64,000 bases of DNA from Streptomyces diastatochromogenes (GTDB taxonomy: Bacteria > Actinomycetota > Actinomycetes > Streptomycetales > Streptomycetaceae), in contig NZ_MCGQ01000015.1 in the NCBI RefSeq assembly GCF_002242805.1, positions 118,725-182,724 on the forward strand, read 5' to 3'. Both the position numbers and the translations under genes were made by a program. The notes under the pieces were generated by a model. The model had not been told where the DNA came from and did not search any database. It worked only from the letters and a program-made list of their open reading frames with translations. Shown piece after piece: positions 17,238-25,124 of the stretch. Numbering within the stretch: position 1 is the stretch's first letter; each line of letters starts with the position of its first letter.

Positions 17238-20200
17238 ATGAGCGACGAGCCGCAGCCGCAGCAGCACACCGAGGGCGGGGCACCAGAGGAACCGCTGCCG
17301 GCTGAAGGGCCGGGAGACCCGGGGACCACCACCCGCAGCCGCCAGGAGCGGACTCCGAGCACACCCGACAGCGCCAGCTCCGGGAGCCGAGAGGCCCAGG
17401 ACCGAGCCCGGGCTGGTCAGAGCGAGGGCCGAGACCAGCACGGTCCGGGGCAGGACCAGGGCCGCCCGGGTTCGGCTGCCGGGTCGGCTCGGGCTGCTTC
17501 GGGCCGGGATCAGGTCGGTGCGGGTGAGGACCGGCCGGGGCGGGACCGGGATGCTTCGGCTGCTTCGGGTGCCCAGAGCGCGGCGGACCAGGGAGATCGG
17601 ACGTCCGGGGGCCAGTCGGTTCCGGGTGCCGGTGCTGACCAGGCCGCGCGGGCGCGTCGGGCGGCTCTGGCTGCCCAGGCGAGCCGTGCGGGGAGGACCG
17701 GCACGGAGGGCCGGGGGATCGAAGGGGGTTCGGGGGCCGAGGGGGGCCAAAGGCCTCAGCGGTTCCAGCAGTCCCAGTCGTCTGCGGGGGCTCAGGGTTC
17801 TGCCGAGTCCCGTCAGCCCGAGAAGCCCCAGGCATCCGACAGGTCCCAGGCATCCGGGAACGCCCAGAGCGCTGAGAAGCCCCAGGCATCCGGGAATGCC
17901 CAGGGCGCCGAGAAGCCCCAGGGCTCTGCCGGGCCCCGTCCGTTCGACAAGCCCCAGGCGGGCCAGGCGTCCGTGGGCTCCCGTGTCCCCGGGCAGTCCC
18001 AGGCCTCCTCTGCGCAGTCCGGCGAGTCCCAGAAACGGGCCGACTCGGCCATGACGTCCCAGCGGGCCGGAGTGCCTCACCAGTCCGGCCGCGACTCCGA
18101 GCAGCCCGCAGCCGAGAGCACCCAGGTCCTCCGGCGTATCAAGGCACCCCGGGCACCCCAGGAAGGGAACCCGGCGGCCGACACCGGTAAGGCTGCCGCC
18201 GCCTCCCAGGCCTCCGGCGAGCCCCCGGCACCCGCCGAGACCACTCAGGTCCTCCGCCGGGTCAAGGCCCCTCGACAGGCCGAGCCGACCCAGCCGAGCC
18301 GCCCCGGCAAGGCGAGCCCCGCTGCTCAGGCCGCCGCCGCGAGCGGTGCCGCCATGGCCGGGGCCTCCGCCGCTGCCGCCCCGAAGTCTCCGGCCGGCGC
18401 AGCGGCCGCGGCCGGTGCTGCCACCACCCGCACCACCCGCACCACTTCCACGCCCTCCACCCCCCGGACTTCCGACGAGCCCCCCACCCCCCTCGCAGAC
18501 AGCGGCGGCCCCGGTGGCCCCGGCGGCGGCAAGGGCAAAAAGCCCAAGCGCCCCAAGCGCACCGGCTGGCGTCGGCTCATCCCCACCTGGCGCATGGTGC
18601 TCGGCACCTTCGTGATCGGTGTCCTGCTGGTCATCGGGCTGTTCTTCCTCGGGTACTCCCTCGTGAAGATCCCGCCCGCCAACGCCCTCGCCACCAAGCA
18701 GAGCAACGTCTACCTCTACGCCGACGGCTCCCAGCTCGCCCGCGACGGCCAGATCAACCGCGAGAACGTCACCCTCGCCCAGATCTCCAAGGACGCCCAG
18801 CACGCCATCCTGGCCGCCGAGGACCGAGACTTCTACACCGAGTCCGCCGTCGACCCCAAGGCCATGCTCCGCGCCGGCTGGAACACGGCCCTCGGCAAGG
18901 GCAAGCAGTCCGGCTCGACGATCACCCAGCAGTACGTGAAGAACTACTACCTGGCCCAGGAACAGACGGTCACCCGTAAGGCCAAGGAGTTCTTCATCTC
19001 GATCAAGCTGGACCGCACCAAGTCCAAGGACCAGATCCTCGAGGGCTACCTCAACACCAGCTACTTCGGCCGCAACGCCTACGGCATCCAGGCCGCCGCC
19101 CAGGCCTACTACGGCCGCGACGCCGCCGCCCTCGACCCGGCCCGCGCCGCCTACCTCGCCGCCCTCGTCAACGCACCGAGCGAGTACGACGTCGTAGCCC
19201 ACCCCGAGAACAAGTCCGCCGCCCTCGCCCGCTGGAACTACGTCCTGGACGGCATGGTCAAGAAGGGCTGGCTCAGCCAGTCCGAGCGCGCCGGCATGAA
19301 GTTCCCCATGCCGAAGGAGCAGACCATCTCCACCGGCCTCTCCGGCCAGCGCGGCTACCTCGTCAACGCGGTCAAGGACTACCTCTCCGAGAACAACATC
19401 CTCACCAAGGACCAGCTGGAGATCGGTGGCTACCGCATCACCACCACCATCCAGAAGGACAAGCAGGACGCCTTCGTCAAGGCCGTCGACGACCAGCTGA
19501 TGTCCAAGCTGGACAAGAACAACAAGGTCGACAAGTCCGTCCGGGCCGGCGGCGCCTCCGTCGACCCCAAGACCGGCAAGGTCGTCGCCATGTACGGCGG
19601 CATCGACTACGTGAAGCAGTACACCAACGGCGCCACCCGCGGTGACTTCCAGGTCGGCTCCACCTTCAAGCCGTTCGTGTTCACCTCCGCGGTCCAGAAC
19701 GGCTCGACCACCCAGGACGGCCAGACCATCAGCCCGAACACCTACTACGACGGCACCAACAAGCGGCCCGTCCAGGGCTGGAGCGGCGGCGCCTACGCCC
19801 CGGAGAACGAGGACTCCAAGTCCTACGGCGACATCACCGTCCGCAAGGCCACCGACCTGTCGGTGAACTCCGTGTACGCGCAGATGGCCGTCGACGTCGG
19901 CCCCTCCAAGGTCAAGCAGACCGCCGTGGACCTCGGCATCCCCGCCGAGACCAAGGACCTCCAGCCCTACCCGTCCATCGCCCTCGGCACCGCCACCGCC
20001 AGCGTCCTGGACATGGCGGAGGCGTACGCGACCCTCGCCAACCACGGCAAGCACGGCACGTACACGATGATCGAGAAGATCACCAAGGACAGCACCCAGG
20101 AGATCAAGCTGCCCGACGCGCCCGTCAAGCAGGCCGTCAGCCGCGAGGCCGCCGACACCACCACCTCCATCCTGCAGAGCGTGGTCCAGACCGGCACCGC

Positions 20201-20858
20201 CACCGCCGCCCAGGCCGCCGGCCGCCCCGCCGCCGGCAAGACCGGCACCGCCGAGGAGGACACCGCCGCCTGGTTCGCGGGCTACACCCCCGACCTCGCC
20301 ACCGTCGTCTCCGTCATGGGCCAGGACCCGGTCACCGCCGCCCACAAGCCGCTGTACGGCGCGCTGGGCCTCCCGCGCATCAACGGCGGCGGCGCGCCCA
20401 CCCAGATCTGGGCCCAGTTCACCAAGGACGCCCTCAAGGGCAAGCCGGTCAGCGACTTCGACCTCCAGCTGCAGCAGGGTGCCGACGTCCAGGCCCCCGG
20501 CACGCAGGCCCCGACCGACGGCGCCACGACCCCCGGCGGTCAGGACACCGGCGGGGGCGCCACCACCGACGGCGGCCAGGACAATGGCGGCCCGACCGGC
20601 ACCCCGACCGACGGCACCACCACCGGAACCCCCACCGACGGCGGCACCACCGGCGGTGGCACGACGACGGACGGCGGTACGACCACCACCGATGGCGGCG
20701 GCACCACCACGGGCGGCGACACGACCGGAGGGACAACAGGAGGCGGTACGACAACCGGAGGCGGCACCCCCGGCGGAACCACCGGGGGAGGCACCACCAC
20801 AGGCGGCGGCACCGACGTCGGCACCACGGACGGCGGCGCCACAGCAGGCCAACCGTAG
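17238..20858 (+). CDS. Class A penicillin-binding protein with long disordered N- and C-terminal tails
   Basis: 1206 residues. Residues 1-440 are a cytoplasmic, low-complexity Gln/Ala/Ser/Pro region with short repeats (including two TQVLRR(I/V)KAPR motifs). One membrane span follows at about 451-478, then a GT51 glycosyltransferase (ILAAEDRDFYTE; GSTITQQYVKNYY). The transpeptidase has Ser808 in STFKP, SVN in DLSVNS, and Lys1001 in KTGTAE. The last 130 residues are a Gly/Thr/Asp tail outside the cell. It polymerises and cross-links peptidoglycan. The usual class A core is about 700 residues, so both tails are unusual. ATG at 17238, 12 bases after AGGAG; a GTG nine bases upstream is too close to it. 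Confidence 0.93.
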   Translation: MSDEPQPQQHTEGGAPEEPLPAEGPGDPGTTTRSRQERTPSTPDSASSGSREAQDRARAGQSEGRDQHGPGQDQGRPGSAAGSARAASGRDQVGAGEDRPGRDRDASAASGAQSAADQGDRTSGGQSVPGAGADQAARARRAALAAQASRAGRTGTEGRGIEGGSGAEGGQRPQRFQQSQSSAGAQGSAESRQPEKPQASDRSQASGNAQSAEKPQASGNAQGAEKPQGSAGPRPFDKPQAGQASVGSRVPGQSQASSAQSGESQKRADSAMTSQRAGVPHQSGRDSEQPAAESTQVLRRIKAPRAPQEGNPAADTGKAAAASQASGEPPAPAETTQVLRRVKAPRQAEPTQPSRPGKASPAAQAAAASGAAMAGASAAAAPKSPAGAAAAAGAATTRTTRTTSTPSTPRTSDEPPTPLADSGGPGGPGGGKGKKPKRPKRTGWRRLIPTWRMVLGTFVIGVLLVIGLFFLGYSLVKIPPANALATKQSNVYLYADGSQLARDGQINRENVTLAQISKDAQHAILAAEDRDFYTESAVDPKAMLRAGWNTALGKGKQSGSTITQQYVKNYYLAQEQTVTRKAKEFFISIKLDRTKSKDQILEGYLNTSYFGRNAYGIQAAAQAYYGRDAAALDPARAAYLAALVNAPSEYDVVAHPENKSAALARWNYVLDGMVKKGWLSQSERAGMKFPMPKEQTISTGLSGQRGYLVNAVKDYLSENNILTKDQLEIGGYRITTTIQKDKQDAFVKAVDDQLMSKLDKNNKVDKSVRAGGASVDPKTGKVVAMYGGIDYVKQYTNGATRGDFQVGSTFKPFVFTSAVQNGSTTQDGQTISPNTYYDGTNKRPVQGWSGGAYAPENEDSKSYGDITVRKATDLSVNSVYAQMAVDVGPSKVKQTAVDLGIPAETKDLQPYPSIALGTATASVLDMAEAYATLANHGKHGTYTMIEKITKDSTQEIKLPDAPVKQAVSREAADTTTSILQSVVQTGTATAAQAAGRPAAGKTGTAEEDTAAWFAGYTPDLATVVSVMGQDPVTAAHKPLYGALGLPRINGGGAPTQIWAQFTKDALKGKPVSDFDLQLQQGADVQAPGTQAPTDGATTPGGQDTGGGATTDGGQDNGGPTGTPTDGTTTGTPTDGGTTGGGTTTDGGTTTTDGGGTTTGGDTTGGTTGGGTTTGGGTPGGTTGGGTTTGGGTDVGTTDGGATAGQP

Positions 20859-20874
20859 TGACCGGCTTCGACCG

Positions 20875-21195
20875 TCAGTGACCGCTGGTCGCCTTCAGCC
20901 CCACCACGGCGACCAGCAGCAGACAGACGAAGAAGATCCGGGCGGCGGTGACCGGCTCACCCAGCACCACCATGCCGAGCACCGCCGCCCCGGCCGCCCC
21001 GATCCCCACCCACACGCCGTAGGCGGTACCGATGGGCAGCGACTTGGCGGCATACGACAGCAGCACCATGCTGGCCACGATCCCGGCACCGGTGAACACA
21101 CTGGGCACGACCCGCGTGAACCCGTCGGTGTACTTCATCCCGATCGACCAGCCGACCTCCAGCAGACCGGCCACGACAAGCAGCACCCAAGCCAC
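20875..21195 (-). CDS. gdx: SMR-family guanidinium exporter (SugE/Gdx type)
   Basis: 106 residues with four membrane spans. The SugE/Gdx signature is visible: WVLLVVAGLLEVGWSIGMKY, with the essential membrane Glu in GLLEVGW and GFTRVVPS. Gdx proteins form antiparallel dimers and export guanidinium in exchange for protons. A guanidine-III riboswitch directly upstream (21234-21279) fixes the substrate assignment far better than homology alone. The GTG at 21195 has GGAGG eight bases upstream; the in-frame start at 21324 would read through the riboswitch. Confidence 0.93.
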   Translation of the reverse strand: MAWVLLVVAGLLEVGWSIGMKYTDGFTRVVPSVFTGAGIVASMVLLSYAAKSLPIGTAYGVWVGIGAAGAAVLGMVVLGEPVTAARIFFVCLLLVAVVGLKATSGH

Positions 21196-21233
21196 GACGA
21201 ACACCTCCGAGACAAACAGAACGACTCTTCTCA

Positions 21234-21279
21234 GGTGCGTCGTCTTTGCCTGCATCCCGGTACGGCGCGTCTCGTCGGG
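21234..21279 (-). promoter_or_regulatory. Guanidine-III riboswitch (mini-ykkC-III)
   Basis: Read on the minus strand, the RNA runs CCCGACGAGACGCGCCGUAC, CGGGAUGCAGGCAAAGACGA, CGCACC. This matches the guanidine-III pattern (for example Thermobifida fusca CCGGACGAGGUGCGCCGUAC ... AGGACAAGACGGCGC): a short hairpin plus pseudoknot with conserved ACGAG, GCGCCGUACC and AAGACG. It ends about 23 bases before the GGAGG of the SMR exporter gene. Ligand binding should expose the ribosome-binding site and turn on guanidinium export. Confidence 0.88.
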
Positions 21280-21304
21280 CTCCTTCGAACATAGCAAGGG
21301 AACG

Positions 21305-21340
21305 ACAAAAGGGGCTGGTGACAACAGTCACCAGCCCCTT
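21305..21340 (-). terminator. Intrinsic terminator of the GroES-like gene
   Basis: Perfect 14-bp stem, arms 21309-21322 and 21327-21340, 4-base loop. On the minus strand it is followed by TTTTGTCGTT, a textbook U-tract. It insulates the riboswitch-controlled gene from read-through. Confidence 0.9.
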
Positions 21341-21352
21341 ACAGCTTGTGAA

Positions 21353-21712
21353 TCAGAGGTACAGGCCGGTGGAATCCTCGCCGCCCTCGAAGCGGTCGGC
21401 GGCCACCGCGTGCAGATCCCGCTCCCGCATGAGCACGTACGCCACGCCCCGCACCTCGACCTCGGCCCGGTCCTCCGGGTCGTACAGCACCCGGTCACCC
21501 GGCTCCACGGTCCGTACGTTCTGCCCCACCGCGACGACCTCGGCCCAGGCCAGCCGCCGCCCGACCGCCGCGGTCGCGGGAATCAGGATGCCGCCGCCCG
21601 ACCGCCGCTCGCCCTCACCGGCGTCCTGCCGCACGAGAACCCGGTCGTGCAGCATCCGGATGGGCAGCTTGTCGTGCTGAGGGTTGCTGTGCTCGTTTCT
21701 GTTGGCGCTCAC
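21353..21712 (-). CDS. GroES-like co-chaperone (Cpn10 fold)
   Basis: 119 residues. The Cpn10 core is clear: LPIRMLHDRVLVRQD, RSGGGILIP, AWAEVVAVGQN, EPGDRVLYD. It differs from canonical GroES by an N-terminal Asn/His-rich extension of about 15 residues, a C-terminal extension and a degenerate mobile loop (EGERRSGGGILIP). No groEL lies beside it, so it is a second, stand-alone Cpn10, probably not the housekeeping GroES. GTG start at 21712. Confidence 0.85.
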   Translation of the reverse strand: MSANRNEHSNPQHDKLPIRMLHDRVLVRQDAGEGERRSGGGILIPATAAVGRRLAWAEVVAVGQNVRTVEPGDRVLYDPEDRAEVEVRGVAYVLMRERDLHAVAADRFEGGEDSTGLYL

Positions 21713-21777
21713 GCCTCGAACCTACCTGCCTCGGACCGGCCCGCACGACCCCGGGCCACCGCTCGTCTCCGCCCCGG

Positions 21778-22107
21778 TCAGCCCTTACGCCGCCGCGACC
21801 CCAGCGCGAGCAGGCCCACGACCCCCACCACGGCCAGCGCGACCGGCACGACCCGCTCCAGCCTGGGCGCGCCCTCCTCATCCACGAACTGCGCCCGCAC
21901 CTCACTCACCACCCGGTTGACCTGGACGTAAGCCCGCCCCACCGTGTGATCGATATTGGCGACGACCTTGGCCTTGGCATCCGCGACGATCGTCTGCGGA
22001 TGCACCCGCACCCCGATCTCGTCGAGCGTCTCGGCCAGCACTTCGCGACGGCGCTTGATGTCCGCCTCGATCTGCGCCGGGGTTCTGGTGTCCGACGTGT
22101 CCGCCAC
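21778..22107 (-). CDS. DUF3618 small membrane protein
   Basis: 109 residues. The N-terminal DUF3618 motif (RTPAQIEADIKRRREVLAETLDEIGVRVHP) leads to an amphipathic helix and one C-terminal membrane span (VVPVALAVVGVVGLLALG) followed by a basic stop-transfer tail. Function unknown. The GTG at 22107 has GGAGG seven bases upstream. It is divergent from bcp. Confidence 0.8.
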   Translation of the reverse strand: MADTSDTRTPAQIEADIKRRREVLAETLDEIGVRVHPQTIVADAKAKVVANIDHTVGRAYVQVNRVVSEVRAQFVDEEGAPRLERVVPVALAVVGVVGLLALGSRRRKG

Positions 22108-22199
22108 CGTACGGCCTCCGAAGTCTCCTGATGCTGTTCCGGACAGTCTGTCAGCTCCAGCGTCCACCGTGCCGCAACGCCCCCCGTTACGCTGGACCG

Positions 22200-22667
22200 A
22201 TGAGCGAGCGACTCCAGCCCGGGGACGTGGCCCCCGCCTTCACCCTCCCCGACGCCGACGGCAACGAGGTGTCCTTGTCGGACCACAAGGGCCGCAAGGT
22301 CATCGTCTACTTCTACCCCGCGGCCCTCACCCCCGGCTGCACCAAGCAGGCCTGCGACTTCACGGACAACCTCTCCCTCCTGGCCGGCGCCGGCTACGAC
22401 GTCATCGGCATCTCCCCCGACAAGCCGGAGAAGCTGGCCAAGTTCCGCGAGAAGGAGTCCCTGAAGATCACCCTCCTCGCCGACCCCGACAAGAAGGTCC
22501 TCGACGCCTACGGCGCCTTCGGCGAGAAGATGAACTACGGCAAGACGTACATGGGCGTCATCCGCTCCACGGTGATCGTCGACGAACAGGGCAAGGTCGA
22601 ACGCGCCCTGTACAACGTCCGCGCAACGGGCCACGTGGCCAAGATCATCAAGGACCTGGGGGTCTGA
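22200..22667 (+). CDS. bcp: Thioredoxin-dependent peroxiredoxin (Bcp/PrxQ)
   Basis: 155 residues, complete. The peroxidatic cysteine is Cys47 in LTPGCTKQAC and the resolving cysteine Cys52, the five-residue spacing of atypical 2-Cys PrxQ enzymes. It reduces hydrogen peroxide and alkyl hydroperoxides with thioredoxin. The normally proline-rich lead-in (YPKAxTPGC) is AALTPGC here, a mild variation. A terminator follows at 22695. Confidence 0.95.
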   Translation: MSERLQPGDVAPAFTLPDADGNEVSLSDHKGRKVIVYFYPAALTPGCTKQACDFTDNLSLLAGAGYDVIGISPDKPEKLAKFREKESLKITLLADPDKKVLDAYGAFGEKMNYGKTYMGVIRSTVIVDEQGKVERALYNVRATGHVAKIIKDLGV

Positions 22668-22694
22668 GTCCCAGACGTCACGTTTCTCCTGCTC

Positions 22695-22733
22695 AACGGC
22701 TCGAACCGGGGTGACCCGGCGCGGGCCGTTTTT
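22695..22733 (+). terminator. Terminator after bcp
   Basis: AACGGCTCG pairs with CGGGCCGTT (one G-U) around an inner CGGG/CCCG stem; a run of T follows at 22729-22733. Confidence 0.8.
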
Positions 22734-22847
22734 CATTCCGTGCGTGACTGTGCGGTTGCTGTGTCCGAACTGCCACGCGATCACCAGCACCTGGTGCCGG
22801 GGAGGCAGAAGGCGGCCGGCGACTCCCGGTACGATGGCAGGCGGCTA

Positions 22848-22931
22848 GCGGCGGTGGCGCAATGGCGACGCAGCAGACTTAGGATCTGTGGCCCTTGATC
22901 GGGCTTGAGGGTTCGAATCCCTTCCGCCGCA
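22848..22931 (+). tRNA. tRNA-Leu (UAG anticodon)
   Basis: 84 bases. The acceptor stem GCGGCGG pairs with CCGCCGC (22924-22930) plus discriminator A. The anticodon loop CTTAGGA gives UAG, the long variable arm (GCCCTTGATCGGGC) marks a class II tRNA, and the T arm is GAGGGTTCGAATCCCTT. The CCA end is not encoded. It reads CUA and, by wobble, other CUN leucine codons, which are rare in this genome except CUG and CUC. Confidence 0.95.
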
Positions 22932-22935
22932 CATG

Positions 22936-22976
22936 AACGGCCTGCGAATCGAAGGCGTGACTCGCAGGCCGTTTTT
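22936..22976 (+). terminator. Terminator after tRNA-Leu
   Basis: AACGGCCTGCGA (22936-22947) pairs perfectly with TCGCAGGCCGTT (22962-22973), followed by TTT. Confidence 0.85.
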
Positions 22977-22982
22977 GCGCCC

Positions 22983-23585
22983 TCAGCCCAACAGCTCCCG
23001 CACAACCGGCACCAAAGCCCGAAACGCCTTTCCCCGATGGCTAATGGCGTTCTTCTCCTCCGGACTCAGTTCAGCGCAAGTCCGCGTCTCGTCGTCGGGC
23101 TGCAGGATCGGGTCGTAGCCGAAGCCGTTGGTCCCCGACGGGGCGTGCCGCAGGACCCCCCGCAGCTGCCCCTCGACCACCTGCTCCCTCCCGTCCGGCA
23201 ACGCCAGCGCCGCCGCACACGCGAAGTGCGCCCCCCGGTGTTCCTCCGCGATGTCCGCCAGCTGAGCCAGCAGCAGCTCCAGGTTGGCCCTGTCGTCGCC
23301 GTGGTGGCCTGCCCAGCGGGCGGAGAAGATGCCGGGGGCGCCGTTCAGGACGTCGACGCAGAGGCCGGAGTCGTCGGCGACGGCGGGCAGGCCGGTGGCC
23401 TGGGCCAGGGCGTGGGCCTTGAGGAGGGCGTTCTCGGCGAAGGTGACGCCGGTTTCCTTGACGTCGGGGATGTCGGGGTAGGCGTCCGCGCCGACGAGTT
23501 CGTGGGGGAGTCCGGCCGCGGCGAGGATAGCCCTCAGCTCGGTGATCTTTCCGGCGTTGCGGGTGGCGAGGATCAGGCGGGTCAT
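22983..23585 (-). CDS. rdgB: XTP/dITP diphosphatase (RdgB/HAM1)
   Basis: 200 residues. It hydrolyses non-canonical purine nucleoside triphosphates (XTP, dITP, ITP) and so prevents mutagenic incorporation. Motifs: LATRNAGKITEL at the N-terminus, PAVADDSGLCVDVLNGAPGIFSARWAG and GTNGFGYDPI, then SHRGKAFR at the C-terminus. Start ATG at 23585. It lies 29 bases downstream of the DUF445 gene in the same direction. Confidence 0.95.
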   Translation of the reverse strand: MTRLILATRNAGKITELRAILAAAGLPHELVGADAYPDIPDVKETGVTFAENALLKAHALAQATGLPAVADDSGLCVDVLNGAPGIFSARWAGHHGDDRANLELLLAQLADIAEEHRGAHFACAAALALPDGREQVVEGQLRGVLRHAPSGTNGFGYDPILQPDDETRTCAELSPEEKNAISHRGKAFRALVPVVRELLG

Positions 23586-23614
23586 GGGGGTCAGTATTCC
23601 TGGGAGGTCGGGGG

Positions 23615-24928
23615 TCAGGCTCCGACCCCCCGTGAGATGACGTAGATGAGCAGGCCTGCCAGTGAGCCCACCACCGTGCCGTTGATGCGGATGAACTGCA
23701 GGTCGCGGCCGATGTGGGCCTCGATCTTGCGGGTGGTGTGGTCGGCGTCCCAGCCGGCCACGGTGTCGGTGATCAGGGAGGTGATCTCCTTGCGGTAGGT
23801 GGTGACGATGTGCACGGCCACGCCCTCGACCCAGCTGTCGACCTTCTCCTGCACCTTGGGTTCGGCGGCCATCCGGGAGCCCAGGGACAGCAGGGCGGCC
23901 CGTACCCGCAGTCGCAGCTCGCTGCGTTCGTCCTCGGCCGCCGCGACGATCATGGAGCGTACGGCTGTCCAGGCGGAGGCGATCAGGTCCTGCACCTCGC
24001 CGCGGCCCAGTACCTCGCCCTTGAGCCGTTCGACGCGTGCGCGGGTGTCCGTGTCGGACTGGAGGTCGGAGGCGAAGTCGGTGAGGAAGCGGTCGAGGGC
24101 GCCGCGTGCGGGGTGGGAGGGCATGTCGCGCATCTCGGTGGCGAAGCGCAGCAGCTCCTTGTAGACGCGTTCGCCGACCTTGCGGTCCACGAATCGCGGG
24201 GTCCAGCCGGGGGCGCCGCCCTCCACGGCGACCATCACGTCGTCGCGGTGGAGGACCAGCCAGTCGTGGGCGCGGGTGACGACGAGGTCGACGACTCGTT
24301 TGTGGCCGCCGTCGGCCACGATCTTCTCCAGCATCTTGCCGATGCCGGGTGCGATCTCCTGGGCGTCGGCGCGCCGGGTGATGGCCTCTCCGACGACGGC
24401 CTGCACGTCGGAGTCGCGGAGCACGGTGAGGGCGCCTCTGAGTGCGGTGGCCAGTTCCGCGGTGACCCGGTCGGCGTGGTCGGGTTCGGCGAGCCAGGCG
24501 CCGAGCCGGCTGCCGATGCCGACGGCGCGCAGGCGTTGTCGTACGACGTCCTCGGAGAGGAAGTTCTCGCCGACGAACTCGCCGAGCGAGACGCCGAGCT
24601 GGTCCTTCTTGGTCGGGATGATCGCGGTGTGGGGGATGGGCAGGCCGAGTGGGTGCCGGAAGAGGGCGGTGACGGCGAACCAGTCGGCCAGGGCGCCGAC
24701 CATGCCGGCTTCGGCTGCGGCGGCCACGTAGCCCGCCCAGGGTCCGGCGCCCTGGTGTGAGGCCCAGGTGGCGAGGACGTAGACGACCGCCACGAACAGC
24801 AGTAGTCCGGTCGCCGTCAGTTTCATGCGCCGTACCCCGCGCCGGCGCTCCTCGTCGGCCGGGGTGAAGGCGGTCATGGTCCGGTACGACGTGGTCCGGC
24901 TCGGTGTTTCCGTGTCCGTACGTTCCAT
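23615..24928 (-). CDS. DUF445 family membrane protein
   Basis: 437 residues. An N-terminal membrane span (residues 36-56) and the conserved segment GALADWFAVTALFRHPLGLPIPHTAIIP (DUF445/YheB hallmark, residues 77-104) precede a long helical soluble region. A C-terminal hydrophobic hairpin (FIRINGTVVGSLAGLLIYVI) closes the protein. The family is widespread, of unknown function and probably envelope-associated. The ATG at 24928 has GTGGAG upstream and is preferred; a second in-frame ATG at 24877 lacks a site. Confidence 0.85.
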   Translation of the reverse strand: MERTDTETPSRTTSYRTMTAFTPADEERRRGVRRMKLTATGLLLFVAVVYVLATWASHQGAGPWAGYVAAAAEAGMVGALADWFAVTALFRHPLGLPIPHTAIIPTKKDQLGVSLGEFVGENFLSEDVVRQRLRAVGIGSRLGAWLAEPDHADRVTAELATALRGALTVLRDSDVQAVVGEAITRRADAQEIAPGIGKMLEKIVADGGHKRVVDLVVTRAHDWLVLHRDDVMVAVEGGAPGWTPRFVDRKVGERVYKELLRFATEMRDMPSHPARGALDRFLTDFASDLQSDTDTRARVERLKGEVLGRGEVQDLIASAWTAVRSMIVAAAEDERSELRLRVRAALLSLGSRMAAEPKVQEKVDSWVEGVAVHIVTTYRKEITSLITDTVAGWDADHTTRKIEAHIGRDLQFIRINGTVVGSLAGLLIYVISRGVGA

Positions 24929-25124
24929 CTGCTCCACCCGTTCGGTGATCCCGCACACAATTGTCCCTTCCTGACCGACTCCCGGAACGGAACAGGAGTT
25001 CCCGGCGTCTGTGTGGACGGGGGTTTTGGGCAGGGCCCTGACAGCTCTCCCGGGCCCATGGGCGATCATGGGCTCTTCAGAACGGAGCCTCGGGCTCCCA
25101 TTTCCCGGGGAGAACAACACCAGC

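Noticed and set aside
17076..20852. A 1258-residue open frame opposite the PBP gene
   Set aside because: It is the complement of a GC-rich, low-complexity gene; composition is Gly/Ala/Val-rich with no domain, and the plus-strand gene has all PBP motifs.
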